Shown here in pieces: positions 1 through 4,939 of a DNA stretch of 5,276 nucleotides (position 1 is its first letter; every line of letters begins with the position of its first letter). The translations under genes were made by a program, and so were the position numbers. Under the pieces are notes generated by a model. The model was not told the origin of the DNA and searched no databases. It worked only from the letters and a program-made list of their open reading frames with translations. The DNA lies in contig JAFWLX010000130.1 in assembly GCA_017510875.1 (NCBI GenBank), positions 1-5,276 of the forward strand. Reading direction: 5' to 3'. Source of the stretch: Atopobiaceae bacterium (GTDB lineage Bacteria; Actinomycetota; Coriobacteriia; Coriobacteriales; Atopobiaceae).

Positions 1-293
1 AGGGGCTCCCAGCCGTCGTTCTTCGCCCACTGATAGGCGATAGCGATGGCGGTGATGAGAGCGGTGATCTGGAACGTGGAGGTGTAACCGTGAGCCAGAT
101 AGGGCACAGCACCAGAAGCGGTGACCATGTCGGCCAGAGCCTGAACGGGGAGCTGGAAGAGAAGCAGGAACACGGCACCGACGATGATCAGAGACATGGA
201 ATAAACCATACCGTCCTTGATGGCGCGAATGGCCTTGGTGTTAACAAATGCCATAATTGCAGGCATGATGGTGTTCGCATAGAACTCCTGCAT
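1..293 (-). CDS. PTS EIIC, lactose/cellobiose type (5' part only)
   Basis: This is probably the membrane permease component (EIIC) of a phosphoenolpyruvate-dependent sugar transporter, which carries the sugar across the membrane while EIIB phosphorylates it. Only the first 97 codons are present; the gene continues beyond position 1. The start ATG at 291-293 (minus strand) has the ribosome site AGGAAGG seven bases upstream. The N-terminus, with NTKAIRAIKDGMVYSMSLII at residues 18-37, is the pattern I know from cellobiose/lactose-family EIIC proteins. Hydrophobic segments at about residues 29-50 and 72-90 fit the first two membrane helices. It lies 117 bases downstream of the EIIB gene on the same strand, so the two are almost certainly co-transcribed. 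The exact sugar (cellobiose, chitobiose, lactose or other beta-glycoside) cannot be told from this fragment. Confidence 0.88.
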   Translation of the reverse strand, partial: MQEFYANTIMPAIMAFVNTKAIRAIKDGMVYSMSLIIVGAVFLLLFQLPVQALADMVTASGAVPYLAHGYTSTFQITALITAIAIAYQWAKNDGWEP

Positions 294-350
294 GTTGACA
301 CCTTCCTTTCTTTGAATGAACGAACTGTTTTCCCTTGATTCCTTCCCTGT

Positions 351-391
351 GGCGCTTACGCGCCGAATGCAAAGCGCTCCTCACGGGAGCG
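351..391 (-). repeat. Two small hairpins between the EIIB and EIIC genes
   Basis: Two perfect inverted repeats lie side by side in the 117-base gap. GGCGC-TTAC-GCGCC is at 351-364 (5-bp stem, 4-base loop) and CGCTCC-TCACG-GGAGCG is at 375-391 (6-bp stem, 5-base loop). In the minus-strand transcript they follow the EIIB stop codon and precede the EIIC ribosome site. Neither is followed by a U-run, so they do not look like a full terminator. RNA processing, mRNA stability or partial termination that sets the IIB:IIC ratio is inferred. Confidence 0.5.
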
Positions 392-410
392 AGTATTGCT
401 GAGATTAGAA

Positions 411-716
411 CTAGCCGATGAGCTTCTTGGCGAAGGCCAGGACGTTCTTGCCGTTGACCATGCCGTAGTCGGCCATGGGGATGACGTCGCAGGGGATGCC
501 CTTGGCGGCGCACTTGGCGACGAGCTGCTTCTTCATGTAGCCGACCTGCGGGCCGAGCAGGGCGCAGTCGACGCCGTCGAGGTGCTGATCAATCTCGCCG
601 ACGGGGTAGGCGACGATGTCGACCTCGGTGCCCTCGGCAGCGGCGGCCTCCTCCATCTTGCGGACGAGGAGCGACGTGGACATGCCGGCGGCGCAGAACA
701 GACGGATGGTGAGCAT
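411..716 (-). CDS. PTS EIIB, lactose/cellobiose type
   Basis: This is a 101-residue cytoplasmic phosphotransfer protein (EIIB) of a lactose/cellobiose-family PTS. It takes the phosphoryl group from EIIA on a cysteine and passes it to the sugar bound by EIIC. The N-terminal strand followed by the loop CAAGMSTSLLV (residues 8-18) is the family's active-site P-loop, with Cys8 as the phosphorylated residue. The length matches the roughly 100 residues usual for stand-alone IIB proteins, and LLGPQVGYM (about residues 53-61) is a typical later motif. The start at 714-716 was chosen because AGAAAGGAA sits just upstream; longer in-frame extensions would run through the likely promoter. It is the first gene of the operon, with EIIC downstream. 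No EIIA gene is visible and may lie further downstream or elsewhere. Confidence 0.93.
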   Translation of the reverse strand: MLTIRLFCAAGMSTSLLVRKMEEAAAAEGTEVDIVAYPVGEIDQHLDGVDCALLGPQVGYMKKQLVAKCAAKGIPCDVIPMADYGMVNGKNVLAFAKKLIG

Positions 717-738
717 GGCGGTTCCTTTCTCTCTTCCC

Positions 739-765
739 TGTCTGTCCGGACGCCCCGCACAGACA
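739..765 (-). repeat. Leader hairpin 2 of the PTS operon
   Basis: A perfect 7-bp inverted repeat, TGTCTGT (739-745) and ACAGACA (759-765), has a GC-rich 13-base loop. In the PTS transcript it lies between the U-rich stretch after hairpin 1 and the EIIB ribosome site at about 722-730. It could shape access to that site or stabilise the 5' end; function is inferred. Confidence 0.45.
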
Positions 766-802
766 AAAATAAGGCATGTCTTTTTTGAGTTTGATACATG
801 CC
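766..802 (-). promoter_or_regulatory. Leader hairpin 1 with U-rich tail, or operator inverted repeat
   Basis: GGCATGT (773-779) and ACATGCC (796-802) form a perfect 7-bp inverted repeat with a 16-base spacer. Read on the minus strand it would begin within a few bases of the predicted transcription start. In RNA it would be a hairpin followed by UUAUUUUU (772-765), which resembles an intrinsic terminator. As DNA, the two half-sites 23 bp apart also look like an operator for the divergent GntR regulator. Both readings are inference; the repeat itself is plain in the sequence. Confidence 0.45.
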
Positions 803-810
803 CACCACAT

Positions 811-838
811 ATTTTACATTTATTTGGAGAATTTGCAA
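811..838 (-). promoter_or_regulatory. Predicted promoter of the PTS operon
   Basis: On the minus strand, TTGCAA (833-838) and TAAAAT (811-816) are separated by 16 bases and match sigma-70/SigA -35 and -10 elements well. Transcription would start near 803-805, giving a leader of about 88 bases before the EIIB start codon. The surrounding DNA is AT-rich, as expected for a promoter. Confidence 0.55.
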
Positions 839-955
839 GCCTTATTTTGCTTTGAGGCAGTTCTTTTTTGTTGGGGTCCGTAGTCATCAGAGGGTCTCGA
901 GATGATACCCAGCCCCATCACGTTATAAGCGTCTCCTTATGTTGCTCAATTTAAG

Positions 956-1009
956 ACATATCCGCTGAGCGATTAATACATGCCTTTTCTCGTAAAAGAC
1001 AGGCTCTTT
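956..1009 (+). promoter_or_regulatory. Putative operator half-sites upstream of the GntR gene
   Basis: ACATATCC (956-963), ACATGCC (978-984) and ACAGGC (999-1004) recur at spacings of 22 and 21 bp, about two helical turns. ACATGCC is identical to the half-site repeated at the PTS transcription start. The third copy lies in a small palindrome, AAAGA-CAGGC-TCTTT (995-1009), which overlaps the predicted -35 of the regulator gene. Autoregulation by the GntR protein is inferred; the outer copies are degenerate. Confidence 0.35.
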
Positions 1010-1035
1010 ATTCCGCAGCTAATTAAAACTATGAT
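1007..1035 (+). promoter_or_regulatory. Predicted promoter of the GntR gene
   Basis: TATGAT (1030-1035) is a strong -10 match. TTTATT (1007-1012), a weak -35, lies 17 bases upstream. Transcription would begin near 1042, leaving a leader of about 26 bases before the preferred start codon. Confidence 0.5.
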
Positions 1036-1067
1036 TTACACGTTGCACCGAATGCATGGAGGATCCA

Positions 1068-1787
1068 ATGCAAAAGTACTTGACCATCGTGATGGATGTT
1101 CGGCACAGGATAGCGTCAGGCGAGTATGCCCAGGGCGACCGCCTTCCGACGACCACTGAAATGTGCGAGCATTATGGCGTCAGCAAGATCACGGTCAAGC
1201 GGGCAATGGACGATCTTGTCATGCAGGGGCTTGTTGCGAGACGGCGTGGATCGGGCACATATGTCAAGGGTGCTATCGCCACACCCGCGCTTGCCGGTTC
1301 AGAGAATGCCTCTCATCAGATGGACGGCTTCACCGCAGACGGCGAGTTGCTCGGAATCGAGACCTCAAGTGACGTTCACGAGTTCCTCGTGACACAGCCC
1401 CCTGCGGATATTGCACAACAGCTCGGAATGGAGGCAGACGAATTTGCCTACTACGTTTGCCGCACCAGATTGGCTGACGGTAAACCGCAGACCGTGGAGC
1501 ACACGTACATGCCTCTGAAAGTCATACCCGATCTACGCGCCAGGCACGCTTCAGAGTCGATCTACCGCTACATCGAAAACGAGCTGGGACTGAAGATTTC
1601 CAGCGCCCACAGGGTCATCACCGCGATTCACCCCTCCCCCGAAGATGCCTCTCGACTTGGAATCAGCCTCGACACTCCTGTCATTTCGGTTCGGCAGGTG
1701 GGTTACCTTGATGACGGGACTCCTTTCGAGCTCTCGATAGCAATTCATTCTCCTGGATACGAGTTCTTCTCGGTCAGCACGAAGTAG
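1068..1787 (+). CDS. GntR-family (HutC subfamily) transcriptional regulator
   Basis: This is a 239-residue DNA-binding regulator that probably senses a sugar or sugar phosphate. Residues 4-66 form the GntR winged helix: RIASGEYAQGDRLPTTTE, then the recognition region HYGVSKITVKRAMDDL, then the wing ending GSGTYV. Residues from about 80 to the end fit a UTRA effector domain, including CRTRLADGKPQTVEHTYMPL, SIYRYIENELGLKI and the terminal DDGTPFELS segment. The start at 1068 is preferred over the in-frame ATG at 1056 because GGAGG (1058-1062) sits five bases before 1068 and overlaps the earlier ATG. It is transcribed divergently from the PTS genes, the usual arrangement for HutC-type repressors of PTS operons, so those genes are its likely targets. 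The inducer is unknown. Confidence 0.93.
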   Translation: MQKYLTIVMDVRHRIASGEYAQGDRLPTTTEMCEHYGVSKITVKRAMDDLVMQGLVARRRGSGTYVKGAIATPALAGSENASHQMDGFTADGELLGIETSSDVHEFLVTQPPADIAQQLGMEADEFAYYVCRTRLADGKPQTVEHTYMPLKVIPDLRARHASESIYRYIENELGLKISSAHRVITAIHPSPEDASRLGISLDTPVISVRQVGYLDDGTPFELSIAIHSPGYEFFSVSTK

Positions 1788-1849
1788 CCGGATTCGATAG
1801 TGAGAAGCGCGCGCAACGCACTCTCTTCTTCCTCTAATAACTAAGTTTT

Positions 1850-1873
1850 TTGGCAAGAGAGAATGAATGCCAA
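1850..1873. repeat. Inverted repeat TTGGCA-N12-TGCCAA
   Basis: Perfect 6-bp arms are separated by 12 bases, 62 bases after the regulator's stop codon. The arms could be a protein-binding site or a weak hairpin. They directly overlap the end of the T-run, so the hairpin follows rather than precedes it and does not make a standard terminator on the plus strand. Confidence 0.35.
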
Positions 1874-1927
1874 CTGGGTCTATACGCATTGAGAGATCCA
1901 AATTCCTAGCAATGTGAGGGACTGCTC

Positions 1928-2035
1928 GTGAGCCTTGCGATCAACACACTCTCTGCCCTGAAGCTCATTGAGGGGTGGATCGCGTTTGGCAAGCTAACGC
2001 ATGAGCAAAGCGGTACCCTAGAGGGAAATAAGTGA
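1928..2035 (+). CDS. Possible small protein of unknown function
   Basis: A 35-codon ORF starts with GTG and ends with TGA at 2033-2035. GAGGG (1916-1920) lies seven bases before the GTG, a good ribosome site. The first half is alternately hydrophobic (LAINTLSALKLIEGWIAF, residues 3-20) and could form an amphipathic or surface-seeking helix; the second half is polar. I do not recognise a family. It may be a real microprotein, a decayed remnant, or chance: a 35-codon open frame is not rare in such DNA. The evidence is only the ribosome site and the otherwise empty gap around it. Confidence 0.22.
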   Translation: MSLAINTLSALKLIEGWIAFGKLTHEQSGTLEGNK

Positions 2036-2063
2036 GATTTTGGCACCATGCGAAAAGGGCGAA

Positions 2064-2091
2064 TTGCAGAACTAGGTTTTGTAACTATTGA
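2064..2091 (+). promoter_or_regulatory. Weak candidate promoter for the helicase gene
   Basis: TTGCAG (2064-2069) and TATTGA (2086-2091) are 16 bases apart in a locally AT-rich stretch. A start near 2098 would leave about 29 bases of leader and would exclude the alternative TTG start codon at 2088. Neither hexamer is close to consensus at all positions. Confidence 0.25.
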
Positions 2092-2126
2092 AATCTGCAT
2101 TATTTGAGGGGAGCGCACCACAGCCG

Positions 2127-4472
2127 ATGGACGTCTTCGACCGTTACGCACCATTTGTGCAGGACTTCATTTACGAGCATGGTTGGGAACAGCTTCGCGG
2201 CGTACAGGTAGCCGCCGCCGAGGCAATTTTCAACACAGACGAGAACGTCCTGCTTACGGCATCCACTGCCTCGGGAAAAACGGAAGCCGCATTCTTCCCC
2301 ATTCTGACCGAATTCTGGGAAGACCCTCCGGCAAGCGTTGGGGCAATCTACATCGGCCCACTCAAGGCCCTGATCAACGACCAGTTCCTTCGACTGGAAG
2401 ACCTGTGCAAAGAGGCGGGTATCAACGTGTGGCGCTGGCACGGTGACGTCTCGCAAAGTCAGAAGAACCGGCTCATGAAGCATCCTTCGGGCATCCTGCA
2501 AATCACTCCGGAAAGCCTTGAGGCCCTGCTGCTGCACCGCCACTCAGCCATTGCGTCTCTTTTCGGTGACCTTCGCTACGTTGTGATTGACGAGGTGCAC
2601 TCACTGCTACGAGGTGACCGTGGTGGCCAGTGCCTCGCCTGCATAGAACGCCTCGGAAGGATTGCCGGCGTTCGTCCGCGGCGCATTGGACTATCTGCGA
2701 CCATAGGCGAACCAGAGCTAACGGGCCGCTATCTCTCCGCAGGTACAGGACGCGATTGCATCATCCCGCGCATAGTTACCGCCGGACAAACCTGGCGTGT
2801 CAGCATGGAGCACTTCTACGTGACAGGACCGCAGGCACCCGATCGTATGTGGCCGCCAAAGAAGGAAGAGTCACTCGCAATCATCGATGCCGAGCCGACG
2901 TATGAGGAACCGGAGGTTCTCGCCGAGCCACAGGACATTCCCTCTCAAGAGGACCTGCCCGAAGAGGCAACCGAGACCACCTTAGCCAAGCCCGACCCCG
3001 AGGCAGCAACTGACCTTGCGCCGACATGGGCAGACCCTGGGGTGGGCCACATCTTTGAGCATACGCGCGGAAGGAAGTGTCTGGTCTTCTGCAATTCTCG
3101 CGAGGAGGCAGAAGACGTCACCACTACGCTGCGTCAGTATTGTGAGGCGCAGAACGAGCCGGACCGCTTCCTCATCCACCATGGGAACCTCTCGCAATCC
3201 ATTCGCGAGAACGCGGAAGACTTGATGCGCGATGAGACGGTGCCCCTGACCACCGTGACCACCGCAACACTTGAGCTTGGCATTGACATCGGACGGCTTG
3301 AGCGGGCATTTCAGATTGACGCCCCATTCACCGTCTCGAGCTTCCTACAGCGCATGGGCCGCACCGGACGACGTGGGCAGCCCCCTGAGATGTGGTTCGT
3401 CATGCGCGAGGAAGAACCCGAACCGCGCTCCCTGCTTCCCGAAACGGTACCGTGGAAGCTCCTGCAAGGAATCGCACTGGTGCAGCTCTACCTCGAGGAG
3501 CGCTGGGTCGAGCCGCCTAGCCTCAACCGCCTCCCCTACTCGCTGCTCTACCATCAAACCATGGCAACGCTCGCATCGTGCGGCGAGCTGACTCCTGCGG
3601 CGCTTGCCGATCGTGTGCTGACGCTGACCCCGTTCTGGCGCGTCTCGACCGACGACTTCCGCTGCCTCCTTCACTTCCTCATTGAGAAGGACCACATTGA
3701 GCTCACCGAGGGCGGAGGACTTATCGTGGGACTCGCTGGTGAGCGCGTGACCAACAACTTCAAGTTCTACGCCGTGTTTGCGGAAAACGAGGAGTACACG
3801 GTGCGCAGCGAGGGCCAAGAGCTGGGCACCATTGTGCAACCACCCCCAGTTGGGGAACGCATCGCCATCGCCGGTCACGTGTGGGTCGTGGACGAGATAG
3901 ACCACAAGCGCCATCTCATCGAGGCGACGCAGGTCAAGGGGAAGGTCCCAGCATACTTTGGACAAGTTGCAGGAGACGTCAACACGAGGGTGCTCGAGCG
4001 CATGCGCGAGGCCTTGTGCGAGGACAACGTGTATCCCTACCTGATGGACAACGCCGCTGCCCGTCTCGAGCAGGCTCGCCACGTAGCGAGGAATGCTCAC
4101 ATTACCGACGAGCCGCTCATTTGCCTTGGCGGCAACATGTGGTGCCTCTTCCCCTGGCTTGGAAGCTACGCGTTTCTCGCTTTGGAGCGGTTCTTGAAAA
4201 TCCGTTGCGCAGAAGAGTTGGGACTGAAGGGCCTGAACTCTGCTCGTCCGTACTATCTGCAGTTCAAGATGCAGGTTGATGCCGAGGAGTTCTTCCAAAT
4301 CGTCAAGAAGCAGGCGGATCTGCCCATCGATCCCATGGAGCTCCTGTATCCGGGGGAAGTCCCGTACTTTGACAAATACGATGACTTCCTGCCAGAAGAG
4401 CTGGTCCGCAAGGGGTTTGCGTTTGGCATTCTCGATATCGAGGGCATGCTTGAGCGTATTCGCTCGTGGTAA
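2127..4472 (+). CDS. Lhr-like superfamily 2 DEAD/DEAH-box helicase
   Basis: This is a 781-residue ATP-dependent nucleic acid helicase or translocase. Motifs, numbered from ATG 2127, are Walker A STASGKT (46-52), Ia GPLKALIND (77-85), TPESLEAL (127-134), DEVH box (155-158), GLSAT (188-192), motif IV CLVFCNS (318-324), motif V TTATLELGIDIG (378-389) and motif VI QRMGRTGRRG (408-417). An acidic, proline-rich linker (about 253-300) separates the two RecA-like domains. The region after 430 fits a winged helix, then a beta-barrel with VGERIAIAGHVWVVDEI, resembling the Lhr core. Lhr proteins act in DNA repair or RNA handling; the role here is inferred. GAGGGGAG (2106-2113) lies rather far (13 bases) before the ATG. 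An in-frame TTG at 2088 would add 13 residues but lacks a ribosome site. It is shorter than full-length Lhr (about 1,500 residues), and I see no sign of frameshift. Confidence 0.9.
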   Translation: MDVFDRYAPFVQDFIYEHGWEQLRGVQVAAAEAIFNTDENVLLTASTASGKTEAAFFPILTEFWEDPPASVGAIYIGPLKALINDQFLRLEDLCKEAGINVWRWHGDVSQSQKNRLMKHPSGILQITPESLEALLLHRHSAIASLFGDLRYVVIDEVHSLLRGDRGGQCLACIERLGRIAGVRPRRIGLSATIGEPELTGRYLSAGTGRDCIIPRIVTAGQTWRVSMEHFYVTGPQAPDRMWPPKKEESLAIIDAEPTYEEPEVLAEPQDIPSQEDLPEEATETTLAKPDPEAATDLAPTWADPGVGHIFEHTRGRKCLVFCNSREEAEDVTTTLRQYCEAQNEPDRFLIHHGNLSQSIRENAEDLMRDETVPLTTVTTATLELGIDIGRLERAFQIDAPFTVSSFLQRMGRTGRRGQPPEMWFVMREEEPEPRSLLPETVPWKLLQGIALVQLYLEERWVEPPSLNRLPYSLLYHQTMATLASCGELTPAALADRVLTLTPFWRVSTDDFRCLLHFLIEKDHIELTEGGGLIVGLAGERVTNNFKFYAVFAENEEYTVRSEGQELGTIVQPPPVGERIAIAGHVWVVDEIDHKRHLIEATQVKGKVPAYFGQVAGDVNTRVLERMREALCEDNVYPYLMDNAAARLEQARHVARNAHITDEPLICLGGNMWCLFPWLGSYAFLALERFLKIRCAEELGLKGLNSARPYYLQFKMQVDAEEFFQIVKKQADLPIDPMELLYPGEVPYFDKYDDFLPEELVRKGFAFGILDIEGMLERIRSW

Positions 4473-4507
4473 CGAAGGAACGATGCCATCGCTTGGTACA
4501 CCGTGAT

Positions 4508-4525
4508 TATATTACTAGTGATATA
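4508..4525. promoter_or_regulatory. 18-bp near-palindrome, candidate operator
   Basis: TATATTACTAGTGATATA is a palindrome centred on ACTAGT except for one mismatched pair (16 of 18 positions symmetrical). It overlaps the extended -10 of the next gene, where a bound repressor would block RNA polymerase. The half TACTAG also recurs as a direct repeat just downstream. The binding protein is unknown; small GntR (YtrA-type) regulators use sites of broadly similar form, but that link is speculative. Confidence 0.4.
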
Positions 4526-4527
4526 CT
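4519..4527 (+). promoter_or_regulatory. Extended -10 promoter of the small Cys-protein gene
   Basis: TGATATACT (TGn plus TATACT at 4522-4527) is a good extended -10 element, which compensates for the lack of a clear -35. Transcription would start near 4533, about 22 bases before the start codon. This suggests the small gene can be expressed apart from the helicase. Confidence 0.5.
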
Positions 4528-4555
4528 AGGATTAAAAATCAAAGGGAGGTGTACC

Positions 4556-4777
4556 ATGGGAAGGAGCGTCCTCATCAAGGACACCACGCGAGAAGAGCGC
4601 ATCCGCATCGTTGCTGAGGGCCTCGACTGGTGTGGTGACTCAAGCTGTGAGACGTGCAGCGGTTGCAGTCTTGGCGTCGGAGCAATCGACAAGATGTACG
4701 CCCCTTACATCGAGGGGCAACTTGAGCTGGCGGAGGTAAATCTTCTACACGCTGCGACACGCTTCACCCACGCCTAA
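4556..4777 (+). CDS. Small cysteine-cluster protein of unknown function
   Basis: A 73-residue protein starts at ATG 4556, with a strong ribosome site, AAAGGGAGGTG (4541-4551), just before it. The N-terminus (SVLIKDTTREERIRIVAEGL, residues 4-23) is charged and probably helical. Then come four cysteines, C26-x4-C31-x2-C34-x2-C37, a spacing that could bind zinc or an iron-sulfur centre. The C-terminal part, MYAPYIEGQLELAEVN (47-62), looks like a short helical segment reminiscent of VbhA-like antitoxins, but no partner toxin is nearby. I remember similar short proteins with the same N- and C-terminal motifs in Firmicutes and Coriobacteria, some carrying an unfounded purine-biosynthesis label. It is 83 bases downstream of the helicase with its own promoter, so a functional link is uncertain. 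Reality of the gene is likely; function is unknown. Confidence 0.8.
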   Translation: MGRSVLIKDTTREERIRIVAEGLDWCGDSSCETCSGCSLGVGAIDKMYAPYIEGQLELAEVNLLHAATRFTHA

Positions 4778-4802
4778 TCGTCATTCGAAACAAGTCTGAG
4801 CA

Positions 4803-4866
4803 CGGTGACGAGGGATTCGTTCATGCTGGCGTTATAACGCTACCGTGAACGAATCCTCCGTCCCCG
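4803..4866 (+). terminator. 64-bp imperfect palindrome; possible terminator
   Basis: Arms 4803-4832 and 4837-4866 pair along almost their full 30-base length, with three mismatches (4806/4863, 4811/4858, 4826/4843), a few G-U pairs and a TATA tip. The best section is GGATTCGTTCA (4813-4823) with TGAACGAATCC (4846-4856). It follows the Cys-protein stop codon by 25 bases and is therefore a candidate terminator, but CCCC rather than a U-run surrounds its 3' foot. A dispersed palindromic repeat or a protein-binding site are alternatives. Confidence 0.5.
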
Positions 4867-4875
4867 CGTTCACGG
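4843..4875. repeat. Inverted repeat overlapping the long palindrome
   Basis: CCGTGAACG (4843-4851) and CGTTCACGG (4867-4875) form a perfect 9-bp inverted repeat with a 15-base spacer. The left arm is also part of the right arm of the 4803-4866 palindrome, so in RNA the two folds exclude each other. The right arm lies where the galE -35 would be expected. Confidence 0.5.
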
Positions 4876-4897
4876 CCGGCCCTCCCCCTTGGTGGCG

Positions 4898-4903
4898 TAT
4901 ACT
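4898..4903 (+). promoter_or_regulatory. Predicted -10 element of the galE promoter
   Basis: TATACT is a good -10 hexamer, followed by an AT-rich stretch (TTTTTAAG). Transcription would start near 4910, about 30 bases before the galE ATG. The expected -35 region (about 4875-4880) is GCCGGC-like and poor, so an activator or a weak promoter is possible. Confidence 0.4.
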
Positions 4904-4939
4904 TTTTAAGATTGCGAACACATACCACAGGGAGGTCCT

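Larger units (their letters stand above)
1788..2126. other. Gene-poor gap between the regulator and the helicase
   Basis: About 340 bases hold no gene recognisable by homology. The first part has a pyrimidine-rich stretch and a TTTTTT run (1846-1851), but no convincing GC-rich terminator stem directly before it. TTGGCA (1850-1855) and TGCCAA (1868-1873) form a perfect inverted repeat with a 12-base spacer; TTTGGCAAG at 1849-1857 recurs at 1985-1993. A 35-codon ORF at 1928-2035 is listed separately. No tRNA, repeat array or insertion-sequence end was seen. Confidence 0.6.

Noticed and set aside
396..788. Plus-strand open frame opposite the EIIB gene
   Set aside because: It is the complement of a clear EIIB coding sequence and has a composition typical of a shadow frame, with no ribosome site.
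717..887. N-terminal extension of the EIIB gene to 158 residues
   Set aside because: The extra 57 codons run through the predicted -35/-10 and the leader hairpins, have no family similarity, and the ATG at 716 has its own ribosome site and gives the normal EIIB length.
1056..1067. Earlier ATG for the GntR regulator
   Set aside because: The GGAGG at 1058-1062 overlaps this ATG and is correctly spaced for the ATG at 1068; no ribosome site precedes 1056.
1906..2154. Minus-strand open frame in the gap before the helicase
   Set aside because: It overlaps the helicase start region, has no good ribosome site, and its product has no recognisable motif.
3345..4298. Long open frame (317 codons) on the minus strand within the helicase
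   Set aside because: It is antisense to a gene with unmistakable helicase motifs and shows no recognisable motif itself; long antisense frames are expected from the codon bias of GC-rich genes.
2127..4777. A new anti-phage or toxin-antitoxin system built on the helicase and the small protein
   Set aside because: No nuclease, methyltransferase, toxin or other effector is present, the flanking genes are housekeeping or metabolic, and the antitoxin resemblance is only a short motif.
4556..4777. Naming the small protein PurH or a purine-biosynthesis enzyme
   Set aside because: PurH is a bifunctional enzyme of over 500 residues; a 73-residue Cys-rich protein cannot carry those domains.
4874..4881. 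GGCCGGCC palindrome upstream of galE
   Set aside because: An 8-bp GC palindrome is likely by chance in GC-rich DNA and has no matching second site.
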